8,097 nucleotides of DNA, from NCBI GenBank assembly GCA_947631385.1, contig CANRLE010000048.1:1-8097 (forward strand), written 5' to 3'. The translations under genes and the position numbers were made by a program. Positions 1 to 6,653 of the stretch are shown one piece after another (within the stretch, counting starts at the first letter, position 1; every line of letters begins with the position of its first letter). A model generated the notes under the pieces. That model was not told the origin of the DNA, ran no database searches, and worked only from the letters and a program-made list of their open reading frames with translations. The DNA comes from an uncultured Clostridia bacterium. GTDB lineage: Bacteria > Bacillota > Clostridia > TANB77 > CAG-508.

Positions 1-2
1 AT

Positions 3-692
3 ACAGGAGAGCAAGCATTAGAAATAACAGAAAGTTTAGTAAGAAGTGGAGCATTAGACGTTATAGTAGTTGACTCTGTAGCAGCATTAGTTCCAAAAGC
101 AGAAATTGATGGTGACATGGGAGATTCTCATATGGGATTACAAGCAAGACTTATGTCACAAGCATTAAGAAAATTAGCAGGAGCAATCAACAAATCAAAA
201 ACAGTTTTAATATTTATAAATCAATTAAGAGAAAAAATAGGTGTTATGTTTGGAAACCCAGAAACAACTACAGGTGGTAGAGCATTAAAATTCTATGCAT
301 CTATTAGAATGGATATTAGAAAAGTTGAAAACATTAAACAAGATGGAGAATTTAAAGGAAGCCGTGTACGTGTTAAGGTTGTAAAAAATAAAGTAGCACC
401 ACCATTTAGAGAGGCAGAATTTGATGTAGTTTATGGAGAAGGAATTTCAAAAGCAGGAAATATTTTAGATATGGCTGTTAACCTTGATATAATAGAAAAA
501 TCTGGTTCATGGTTTAGCTATAAAGGTGAAAGAATCGGTCAAGGACGTGAAAATGTAAAAAAATATTTACAAGAAAATCCAGATGTACTAAAAGAAGTAG
601 AAACTAAGGTTAGAGAAAACTTTGAAAAAGCTTTTGAACAAAGTTTAGGAGAAGAATTACCAGATACTGAAGATGATGAAGTAGAAGAGTAA
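3..692 (+). CDS. recA: RecA recombinase, C-terminal two thirds (5' partial)
   Basis: RecA is the ATP-dependent DNA strand-exchange protein that forms filaments on single-stranded DNA and triggers LexA self-cleavage. The reading frame is open from base 3, before the first in-frame ATG at 117. It begins with TGEQALEI, so by comparison with E. coli RecA about 120 residues are missing, including the Walker A loop. Visible core motifs are VIVVDSVAAL (Walker B strand), GDSHMGLQARLMSQALRKL, the INQLREKIG strand, and the DNA-binding loop 2 region GNPETTTGGRALKFYAS. After these come VRVKVVKNK and the C-terminal segment with KGERIGQGREN. The end is an acidic tail (DTEDDEVEE), as in most RecA proteins. 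recX follows after 33 nt, the classical partner arrangement. The real start and any LexA box lie upstream of the window. No frameshift or missing motif is seen in the part present. Confidence 0.98.
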   Translation, partial: TGEQALEITESLVRSGALDVIVVDSVAALVPKAEIDGDMGDSHMGLQARLMSQALRKLAGAINKSKTVLIFINQLREKIGVMFGNPETTTGGRALKFYASIRMDIRKVENIKQDGEFKGSRVRVKVVKNKVAPPFREAEFDVVYGEGISKAGNILDMAVNLDIIEKSGSWFSYKGERIGQGRENVKKYLQENPDVLKEVETKVRENFEKAFEQSLGEELPDTEDDEVEE

Positions 693-725
693 AATTATAT
701 AATACAATAGTAAAGAAAGGAACAA

Positions 726-1169
726 ATGTATACTGTAGAAGAATTTGATAAACAAAAAACAAAAGTATTAAAATATATCTTATACAAAAAAAGAAGTGAG
801 CAAGACATACGAAAAAAATTTGCTAATGACATAGATGAAAACATGTTAGAAGACATCATAGAATATTTGAAAGAAGCTAATTACATCAACGACAAAGAAT
901 TCATAGAGAGAACAATAAACAACTATATGTCTTTAAAAAACATGTCAATAAAAGAAATACAATATAAACTACAAGAAAAAGGTATCTCCAAAGACGACAT
1001 TGAAGACTACGTATATGAAAACAGGGAAGAATTGGAGCAATATGAAATAAAATCAGCAGAAAATATTTTATATAAAAAATCAATGTCAATGGAGCAAGAA
1101 GACATCAAACAATATTTAATAAAAAAAGGGTATAAAATAGAAAATATAAACAAAGCAATGGAAAGCTAA
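726..1169 (+). CDS. recX: Regulatory protein RecX
   Basis: RecX binds in the groove of the RecA filament and modulates, usually inhibits, its recombinase and coprotease activity. The 147-aa product is built of three-helix tandem repeats as in the RecX family: about residues 14-56 (KVLKYILYKKRSEQDIRKKF), 57-97 (with MSIKEIQYKLQEKGIS) and 105-147 (with DIKQYLIKKGY). Its length resembles the E. coli protein (about 166 aa) and is well below the long B. subtilis form (about 264 aa). The start is an ATG preceded by AAAGAAAGG at 712-720. The gene sits directly behind recA and 13 nt before scpA, so co-transcription is expected. Assignment rests on repeat pattern and position; individual RecX residues are poorly conserved across the family. 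Confidence 0.93.
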   Translation: MYTVEEFDKQKTKVLKYILYKKRSEQDIRKKFANDIDENMLEDIIEYLKEANYINDKEFIERTINNYMSLKNMSIKEIQYKLQEKGISKDDIEDYVYENREELEQYEIKSAENILYKKSMSMEQEDIKQYLIKKGYKIENINKAMES

Positions 1170-1170
1170 G

Positions 1171-1176
1171 AAGGAG
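1171..1176 (+). promoter_or_regulatory. Ribosome binding site of scpA
   Basis: AAGGAG lies 6 nt before the scpA ATG and directly after the recX stop codon. The tight spacing supports coupled expression of recX and scpA. Confidence 0.8.
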
Positions 1177-1182
1177 AAAATT

Positions 1183-1950
1183 ATGCCAATACTAACACTA
1201 GAAACGAAAAAATATGCTATTAAAATAGATAACTTTGAAGGACCACTAGATTTATTATGTCATCTAATTGATAAAAATAAAATGAGTATTTATGACATAA
1301 ACTTGAGTAAAATAACAGACCAGTATATAGAATATTTAAAAGAACAAGAAAAGCTAAATCTAGAAATTGCAAGTGAATTCTTAGTTATGGCCTCAACATT
1401 ACTATATTTAAAATCTAAAAATCTATTACCAAAACAAGAAGAAGAGGAAGAAGAACTAACAGAAGAAGAATTAATTCGTAGAATTGTTGAATATAAAAAA
1501 TACAAAGAAATTAGTAAAGTGCTAAAAGAAAATTACATTAATTTTTCAAGAAGATATTTTAAACAGCAAGAAGAAATTAATTTACCAAAGCAAAATTTAG
1601 AAAAAGACTATGAAAAAAATTTAATACCAGAAGTCTATAAAAATCTAATAGAAAGAAATAGTGTAAAATTAAATCAAAATGCAAAAAATATTGAAAAAAT
1701 TGCAATTACAGACAACTATACTGTAACAAGTAAAGTAAAGGAAATGTTTAAAGTTTTGGTAAAACAGAAAAAGTTTGTATTTAATAAACTATTTTCATTA
1801 AAGCAGCACAATAGGCAAGAAGTGGTAACGGCATTTTCTGGTTTACTAGAATTATCAAGAAGAAGTAAAGTAGAAACAACTCAAGAAAAATTATTCGGTG
1901 ATATTACAGTGGAAAGAGTAAGAAAATATACTCAAGAAAAAAATGTATAA
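1183..1950 (+). CDS. scpA: Segregation and condensation protein A (ScpA, kleisin)
   Basis: ScpA is the kleisin subunit of the bacterial SMC-ScpAB condensin. It bridges the two SMC heads and helps load and compact newly replicated origins. The 255-aa product matches the usual length (about 250). The N-terminal domain has the family opening KIDNFEGPLDLLCHLIDKNK (about residues 14-33), then DINLSKITDQYIEYL and EFLVMASTLLYLKSKNLLP (about 65-83), the helix bundle that contacts the SMC neck. A low-complexity acidic linker (EEEEEEELTEEE, about 86-97) follows. The C-terminal winged helix that contacts the SMC cap is seen as FSGLLELSRR plus the final strand TVERV. The gene has a good ribosome binding site and lies between recX and a DUF2953 gene. 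The partner scpB, which often follows directly, is not in the window. Confidence 0.96.
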   Translation: MPILTLETKKYAIKIDNFEGPLDLLCHLIDKNKMSIYDINLSKITDQYIEYLKEQEKLNLEIASEFLVMASTLLYLKSKNLLPKQEEEEEELTEEELIRRIVEYKKYKEISKVLKENYINFSRRYFKQQEEINLPKQNLEKDYEKNLIPEVYKNLIERNSVKLNQNAKNIEKIAITDNYTVTSKVKEMFKVLVKQKKFVFNKLFSLKQHNRQEVVTAFSGLLELSRRSKVETTQEKLFGDITVERVRKYTQEKNV

Positions 1951-1990
1951 AAAAGAAAAAATTGGAAAAACTGATAGTAAATCCTCTAAA

Positions 1991-1996
1991 AGGGGG
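1991..1996 (+). promoter_or_regulatory. Ribosome binding site that fixes a TTG start
   Basis: AGGGGG ends 8 nt before the TTG at 2005. An in-frame stop (TAA, 1987-1989) lies just upstream, and no ATG or GTG occurs between it and the TTG. The next in-frame ATG is about 69 codons further on, well inside the conserved part. TTG is therefore the only plausible start for the downstream gene. Confidence 0.78.
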
Positions 1997-2004
1997 CGAT
2001 ACTA

Positions 2005-2631
2005 TTGGTTTTTATTTTTATATTAGCAGGAATTATTTTGATAGGAATCATCCTAAGCTTTTCTAAAATAAAAATCCAAATAATTAATTTTAAATTTAAT
2101 TCGCAAAGTCAAAGACATGTGAATAAAGAATATGAAATTTTGCTTAAGTTATGCATTTTAGGAACTATACCAATATTAAAAATAGACATTACAAAAACTA
2201 AATTAGAAAGAATGAAAATTCAAGAAAAAATTAAAAACATTGATTTTAAATTTTTAGAAAAACATCCGTCTTTTGATAAAGATATACTAAAGGAACTAAA
2301 AAAACTAGATATTGCTATTAAAAATATTAATTTGCACATTGATTTAGGCACAGAAAATGCTAGTTTAACTTCTATAATTGTTCCTGCTGTTAGTACAGTA
2401 ATTGCTATTATACTACGTCAAAAAGTTAAGAAATTTGAGAATCAAATATTTATTATTAATCCAGTTTATCAAAATCAAAATTTGGTAAATATATATATTT
2501 CAGGTATATTTGAAATAAAAATGAGCCATATTATAAATATAATTTATAATTTGAGCAAAAAAGATAAAAAAGGAGTGAAAGAATATGAGCGAGCATCCCA
2601 TAGAAGGTCTTATGATTACAGCTATGAATAG
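2005..2631 (+). CDS. DUF2953 family protein, membrane-anchored
   Basis: This is a 208-aa protein of unknown biochemical function, recognised as a DUF2953 member mainly from its architecture and its position just before ytfJ, where such genes are common in Bacilli and Clostridia. Residues 2-19 form one hydrophobic segment (an N-terminal anchor). A beta-rich stretch follows, then a lysine-rich linker (about 62-105). The segment LHIDLGTENASLTSIIVP (about 110-127) and the closing strand VNIYISGIFEIKM (about 161-173) fit the family pattern. The protein is unusually Ile- and Lys-rich even for this genome. It begins at a TTG codon, and its last 15 or so codons overlap the start of ytfJ in another frame, giving a basic, Tyr/Arg-rich tail. 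A role in sporulation is inferred only from linkage to ytfJ. Confidence 0.75.
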   Translation: MVFIFILAGIILIGIILSFSKIKIQIINFKFNSQSQRHVNKEYEILLKLCILGTIPILKIDITKTKLERMKIQEKIKNIDFKFLEKHPSFDKDILKELKKLDIAIKNINLHIDLGTENASLTSIIVPAVSTVIAIILRQKVKKFENQIFIINPVYQNQNLVNIYISGIFEIKMSHIINIIYNLSKKDKKGVKEYERASHRRSYDYSYE

Positions 2632-3172
2632 TATTCAAGATATGATAGATGTTAATACTATTATAGGTGAACCAATTGAAACTTCTAATAATATTGTTAT
2701 TATTCCAATATCTAAAGTGTCATTTGGTTTTGCAGCAGGAGGTAGTGAATTTAAAGGGGAAACAATAGACGAATATACAAAAAGAGATAAGGAAGAAGCT
2801 ATTCAATATCGATTACCATTTGGAGGTGGTAGTGGAGCAGGTGTAACGATTAATCCAATTGCATTTTTAGTTATTCAATCTAATAATGTTAAATTAATGC
2901 CTGTAAATCATACTTCGTCATTAGATAAATTGTTAGATTATATGCCAGATTTAATTGAGAAAACAAATAATATGATGAACCGTTGTATGCAAAATAAGAA
3001 AGAGGAAACACAAAAGATATTGAAAGAAATGCAAAATAAACATGATAAGAGTATGAAAAAAGAAGAAGAAGATAAGAAGGCAATCGAAAAGAAAATAGAG
3101 AAAGAAGTGGAAAAAGTAAATAAAGATGAAGAGTACGAATTTGAATATGATGAGACAATGGAAGATGAATAA
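2585..3172 (+). CDS. ytfJ: Sporulation protein YtfJ (GerW family)
   Basis: YtfJ/GerW proteins occur in endospore formers. In B. subtilis GerW is a spore protein needed for normal germination responses; the molecular activity is not settled. The N-terminal family signature is clear: HPIEGLMITAMNSIQDMIDVN (4-24), IIGEPIE (26-32), IIPISKVSFGFAAGGSEF (39-56), the glycine-rich LPFGGGSGAGVTINPIAFLV (77-96) and VNHTSSLDKLLDYMPDLIEK (107-126). The family core ends near residue 135. This copy continues with about 60 highly charged residues (137-195, Lys/Glu rich, probably helical, ending in an acidic DEEYEFEYDETMEDE), so it is about 45 aa longer than the B. subtilis protein (about 150 aa). The ATG has AGGAG (2571-2575) 9 nt upstream, inside the preceding gene, with which it overlaps by 47 nt. 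A strong terminator follows. Confidence 0.94.
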   Translation: MSEHPIEGLMITAMNSIQDMIDVNTIIGEPIETSNNIVIIPISKVSFGFAAGGSEFKGETIDEYTKRDKEEAIQYRLPFGGGSGAGVTINPIAFLVIQSNNVKLMPVNHTSSLDKLLDYMPDLIEKTNNMMNRCMQNKKEETQKILKEMQNKHDKSMKKEEEDKKAIEKKIEKEVEKVNKDEEYEFEYDETMEDE

Positions 3173-3191
3173 GAATATTTACAAAAGCATT

Positions 3192-3227
3192 ACAATAAAG
3201 TAACATTTATGTTACTTTATTGTTTTT
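3192..3227 (+). terminator. Intrinsic terminator of the recA-recX-scpA-DUF2953-ytfJ operon
   Basis: Perfect 13-bp inverted repeat: ACAATAAAGTAAC (3192-3204), 6-nt loop ATTTAT, GTTACTTTATTGT (3211-3223), leading into a run of five T (3223-3227). It starts 20 nt after the ytfJ stop. The stem is AT-rich but long and without mismatch, typical for low-GC Firmicutes. Confidence 0.88.
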
Positions 3228-3255
3228 CATATATTTATATGGTATAAATATATGA
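3227..3255. repeat. Perfect 13-bp AT-rich inverted repeat directly after the terminator
   Basis: TCATATATTTATA (3227-3239) and TATAAATATATGA (3243-3255) are exact reverse complements separated by TGG. It touches the T-run of the preceding terminator but has no T-run of its own on the + strand. The right arm with its TGG contains an extended -10-like TGGTATAAA. It could be an operator, a second RNA hairpin, or a chance AT palindrome. Confidence 0.7.
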
Positions 3256-3302
3256 TAAAAATTAAGAAATCATTTATAATTAAAAATTTCACACAAAAAA
3301 CA

Positions 3303-3331
3303 TAAACAAAATACTATATCTATGGTATAAT
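3303..3331 (+). promoter_or_regulatory. Probable sigma-A promoter of the ABC transporter gene (extended -10)
   Basis: TATAAT at 3326-3331 is preceded by TGG (3323-3325), giving a consensus extended -10. At exactly 17 nt upstream is TAAACA (3303-3308), a 4/6 match to TTGACA. The start codon is at 3362 with AGGAGGG at 3351-3357, leaving a leader of about 24 nt. An imperfect palindrome covers the spacer and the -10. Confidence 0.75.
3311..3328. promoter_or_regulatory. Possible operator: imperfect palindrome over the -10 region
   Basis: ATACTATA (3311-3318) and TATGGTAT (3321-3328) are inverted copies with 7 of 8 positions matching, separated by TC. The position between -35 and -10, reaching into the -10, is what a dimeric repressor or two-component response regulator site would occupy. 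In AT-rich DNA this can arise by chance. Confidence 0.35.
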
Positions 3332-3361
3332 AATAAAAGCAAAAAAATAAAGGAGGGCAAA

Positions 3362-5971
3362 ATGTTAAAATTAGAAAATATTACCAAAGATTATATTTCA
3401 GGAGACTCAACAGTAAAAGCTCTAAAAGGAATAAACATAGAATTTAGAAAAAGCGAATTTGTATCAATATTAGGTCAAAGTGGATGTGGAAAAACCACAT
3501 TATTAAACATAATAGGAGGACTAGACAGATACACATCAGGAGATTTAATTATAAATGGAAAATCAACAAAAAAATTCAAAGATAAAGATTGGGATGCATA
3601 CAGAAATTACTCAATAGGATTTGTATTTCAAAGTTATAACTTAATACCACACCAAACAGTGTTATCAAATGTAGAATTAGCACTAACAATTTCAGGAGTA
3701 TCTAGAAAAGAAAGAAGACAAAGGGCAATAAAAGCATTAGAAGATGTTGGATTAGGAGAGCAAATTAATAAAAAGCCAAATCAGCTATCAGGGGGACAAA
3801 TGCAGAGAGTTGCAATTGCTAGAGCATTAGTAAACAACCCAGACATTATTTTAGCAGATGAGCCAACAGGAGCATTAGATACAAAAACAAGTGTGCAAAT
3901 CATGGAAATTTTAAAAGAAATTGCAAAAGATAAACTAATTATTATGGTTACACACAATCCTGATTTAGCGGAAAAATATTCAACAAGAATTGTAAAAATA
4001 TTAGATGGTGTAATAACAGATGATTCTAAACCATATACCAAAAAAGATAAAGAAAAAGAAGAAATGAAAGCAAAATCTGGTAGGACATCTATGAAATTTT
4101 TTACTGCATTACGTTTAAGTTTAAACAATTTAATGACAAAAAAAGGAAGAACTTTGCTAACATCGTTTGCGGGAAGTATTGGAATTATTGGAATTGCTCT
4201 TATTTTAGCAATTTCAACAGGAGTGCAAAACTATATAGATAGAGTAGAAGAAGATACACTTTCATCTTATCCTATTACAATTCAAGAATCCACAATTGAC
4301 ATGTCAAGTATGATGGAATCTATGATGGGAGAAGCAGAAGAAGCTGAAGAGCAAGAAGATGGAAAAGTATATTCAGTAGATATGATGAATGATATTGTAA
4401 CAACTCTTTCAAACAAAAAACAAACTAATAATTTGTCAGAATTAAAAAAATACATACAAAATGGAGAAAATGATATAACAAATAATAGCAATAGTATTTC
4501 TTATGGCTATGATTTGACTATTAATCTATATAAAGAAAATACTGAAAATGGTATTGTAAAAGTTAATCCAAGTACAGTAATGAACGCTTTTGGAATGGGA
4601 GATATGATGGATGCGCGAAATAATTCTTCTATGTCATCTATGTTTGGAAGTTCAACAATGACAAACACTGATGTATGGATTGAAATGCTAGATAATCAAG
4701 ACTTATTGAAAACACAGTTTGATTTAGTAAAAGGTAGTTGGCCTCAAAATTACAATGAAGTAGTTTTAATCTTAAAAGAAGATGGAAGAATTGATGATTA
4801 TACATTATATTCATTAGGATTAAAAGACCAAAAAGAGTTAGAAGATAAATGGAAAGCAGTAGAAAATGGTGAAAAACTAGAAGAAAAGGACGAAACAACT
4901 TCATATACTTATGATGAATTATTAAATTTATCTTTTAAGCTAATATTAAATTCAGATTATTATCAAAAACAAAATGATATATGGCTAGACAAAAGTGAAG
5001 ATGAAAATTATATGAAAGAAAAAATAGCACAGGCAGAAAATATCAAAGTAGTGGGATTAATTAAACAAAATGAAGAAAGTGTAGTTTCTACTGCTGTAAC
5101 AAGTGGAATAGGCTATACAAAGCAATTAAAGGAATATGTTATTAATAAATCAAATGAAGCGGATATTGTAAAAGAGCAAAAAGATAAACAAGATATTAAT
5201 GTATTTTCTGGACTAAAATTCCCATCAAATGATGAAAATACAAATTTTGATTATAATTCATTATCTAATGAGCAAAAAATGGCTATGAGTCAAATGAGTA
5301 ATGAACAGATTGCAGAAATGATGGAAGCATATAGTGAAAATCGTAATGCTAGCTATGAAAAGAATCTAAAAAAATTAGGGGCAGTAAATTTGGAAGAACC
5401 ATCTTCTATAAGCATTTATCCAAAGAACTTTGAAGCAAAGGATAATATTACAAAGGCTATTGAAGATTATAATCAAAAACAAAGAGATGAAGGAAAAGAA
5501 GAAAATGTCATTAATTATACAGATATTGTAGGCGTTATGATGAAATCAGTAAGCCAAATTGTAGATATAGTTAGTTATGTATTAATTGCTTTTGTTGCAA
5601 TATCACTAATAGTATCATCTATAATGATTGGAATTATTACTTATATATCTGTACTAGAAAGAACAAAAGAGATTGGAATTTTGAGAGCAATTGGAGCATC
5701 AAAGAAAGATATTTCAAGAGTATTCAATGCAGAGACATTTATTGTTGGATTAGTAGCAGGTTTATTAGGAATAGGTATTACAGTATTATTGACATTCCCA
5801 ATAAATAGTATAATTTATAAATTAGCAGGAGTACCAGTAACAACAATGGTACCACCAATTGCAGGAGTAATATTAGTTATTATTAGTATGCTATTAACTA
5901 TAATTGCAGGATTAATACCAGCTAAATTTGCAAGTAAAAAAGATCCAGTAGAAGCATTAAGAACTGAATAG
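3362..5971 (+). CDS. MacB-like ABC transporter, fused ATPase-permease with large ectodomain
   Basis: This 869-aa protein fuses an LolD/MacB-type ATPase to an FtsX-type permease. ATPase (about 1-225): Walker A GQSGCGKTT (38-46), Q-loop Gln90, signature LSGGQ (142-146), Walker B IILADE with Asp166-Glu167, D-loop GALD and switch His198. A charged linker (228-238) leads to TM1 (about 265-287). An extracytoplasmic region of about 445 residues (288-735) follows, then three C-terminal TM segments (about 735-760, 790-815, 832-853) with the FtsX hallmark ERTKEIGILRAIGASKKDI (766-784) and the family ending DPVEALRTE. This four-TM topology belongs to mechanotransmission transporters, which extract or expel lipoproteins, peptides and antibiotics rather than import nutrients. 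The ectodomain is roughly twice the usual MacB size and carries Met-rich patches (314-342, 407-433, 640-654). AGGAGGG precedes the ATG. A signal peptidase gene follows in the same transcript. The substrate is unknown; peptide export or envelope-stress defence is inference. Confidence 0.93.
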   Translation: MLKLENITKDYISGDSTVKALKGINIEFRKSEFVSILGQSGCGKTTLLNIIGGLDRYTSGDLIINGKSTKKFKDKDWDAYRNYSIGFVFQSYNLIPHQTVLSNVELALTISGVSRKERRQRAIKALEDVGLGEQINKKPNQLSGGQMQRVAIARALVNNPDIILADEPTGALDTKTSVQIMEILKEIAKDKLIIMVTHNPDLAEKYSTRIVKILDGVITDDSKPYTKKDKEKEEMKAKSGRTSMKFFTALRLSLNNLMTKKGRTLLTSFAGSIGIIGIALILAISTGVQNYIDRVEEDTLSSYPITIQESTIDMSSMMESMMGEAEEAEEQEDGKVYSVDMMNDIVTTLSNKKQTNNLSELKKYIQNGENDITNNSNSISYGYDLTINLYKENTENGIVKVNPSTVMNAFGMGDMMDARNNSSMSSMFGSSTMTNTDVWIEMLDNQDLLKTQFDLVKGSWPQNYNEVVLILKEDGRIDDYTLYSLGLKDQKELEDKWKAVENGEKLEEKDETTSYTYDELLNLSFKLILNSDYYQKQNDIWLDKSEDENYMKEKIAQAENIKVVGLIKQNEESVVSTAVTSGIGYTKQLKEYVINKSNEADIVKEQKDKQDINVFSGLKFPSNDENTNFDYNSLSNEQKMAMSQMSNEQIAEMMEAYSENRNASYEKNLKKLGAVNLEEPSSISIYPKNFEAKDNITKAIEDYNQKQRDEGKEENVINYTDIVGVMMKSVSQIVDIVSYVLIAFVAISLIVSSIMIGIITYISVLERTKEIGILRAIGASKKDISRVFNAETFIVGLVAGLLGIGITVLLTFPINSIIYKLAGVPVTTMVPPIAGVILVIISMLLTIIAGLIPAKFASKKDPVEALRTE

Positions 5972-6000
5972 TATAAAAGAAGAAACTAAGGAGATGACAA

Positions 6001-6600
6001 ATGTACAAAATTAATAAAGTCCAAAAACAAAGCGAGAGAATAGAAACTATTGGAAGAGTTATAAGTAGTCTTATTTATATTATATTAATACCTATTATTG
6101 TTTTTAATTTTACTTTGATTATAAAATCATTTATTAATCCTGAAAAAACTCCAGACTTTTTTGGGTTTAAAAGTTTTGTTATTGTATCAGGTAGTATGGA
6201 GCCAACAATCTTAAAAGGAGATGCTATTTTAGTAAGAGAAGTTCCAGAAGAAGATATTAAAATTAATGATATTATATCTTTTGTACAAGATGGGACTAAT
6301 GTTACTCATAGAATTATAGCAGTAACGGAAGAGGATGGAGTTAAAAAGTATACAACAAAAGGTGATAATAATAATGCAGAAGATAGAGAAAAAATAACTT
6401 ATGAACAAATTGAAGGAAAATATCAATTTAAAATAAATCAATTTGGGATTGTGGTTAATTTAATAAAAAGTAAATTTACATTAATTTTATTGATATTGAT
6501 TATTATTCTAATGTATACTCATAATAGAAGGAGTGAACAAAAAAGAGAAATACGAAAACAAAAAAAGGAAAATTATGAAAAAACTGATAGATTGCAATAA
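6001..6600 (+). CDS. sipW: Signal peptidase I, SipW/ER type (Ser-His)
   Basis: Type I signal peptidases cut signal peptides from exported proteins at the outer face of the membrane. This 199-aa enzyme has TM1 at about 20-42, the catalytic motif SGSMEPTI with Ser65 (63-70), the KGDAILV strand, and VTHRII with His103 where most bacterial enzymes carry the general-base Lys. Then comes KGDNNNAED with Asp122/Asp128 (120-128), and a C-terminal TM at about 158-172 with a basic cytoplasmic tail. The Ser-His arrangement and two-TM layout place it in the archaeal/ER-like S26B group with B. subtilis SipW (190 aa), which matures the TasA and TapA biofilm proteins. AAGGAG lies just before the ATG and only 29 nt separate it from the ABC transporter, so the two are probably co-transcribed. 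Dedicated substrates are not evident: no TasA homologue is in the window. Confidence 0.93.
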   Translation: MYKINKVQKQSERIETIGRVISSLIYIILIPIIVFNFTLIIKSFINPEKTPDFFGFKSFVIVSGSMEPTILKGDAILVREVPEEDIKINDIISFVQDGTNVTHRIIAVTEEDGVKKYTTKGDNNNAEDREKITYEQIEGKYQFKINQFGIVVNLIKSKFTLILLILIIILMYTHNRRSEQKREIRKQKKENYEKTDRLQ

Positions 6601-6620
6601 AGCCTAAAATGTAGTATAAT
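6592..6620 (+). promoter_or_regulatory. Probable sigma-A promoter of the carboxypeptidase gene
   Basis: TTGCAA (6592-6597, 4/6 of consensus) and a perfect TATAAT (6615-6620) are separated by 17 nt. The -35 sits inside the last codons and stop of the signal peptidase gene. The distance from the -10 to the ATG at 6654 fits a short leader. No terminator is seen before it, so read-through from the upstream genes may add to expression. Confidence 0.7.
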
Positions 6621-6653
6621 GGATGTAGATCTTATAAAATTGGAGAACCAAGA

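Noticed and set aside
698..703. TATAAT in the recA-recX gap as a recX promoter
   Set aside because: No -35-like hexamer at 16-18 nt upstream and no TG extension; the gap is only 33 nt, so co-transcription with recA is simpler.
1438..1472. Glu-rich tract in ScpA as a possible repeat expansion
   Set aside because: Acidic linkers at this position between the N-terminal and middle parts are usual in ScpA, and GAA/GAG codons are mixed rather than a pure repeat.
1943..2026. A 27-codon frame starting in the scpA stop region and ending inside the DUF2953 gene, considered as a tiny coupled gene or scpB remnant
   Set aside because: No ribosome binding site precedes its ATG, its product (MYKKEKIGKTDS start, YYWFLFLY end) resembles no ScpB segment, and its second part is a shifted reading of the DUF2953 start.
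6575..6607. Ten-codon frame at the end of the signal peptidase gene, possible leader peptide for the carboxypeptidase
   Set aside because: It lies almost wholly inside the peptidase gene, overlaps the promoter -35 and shows no attenuator-like hairpins after it.
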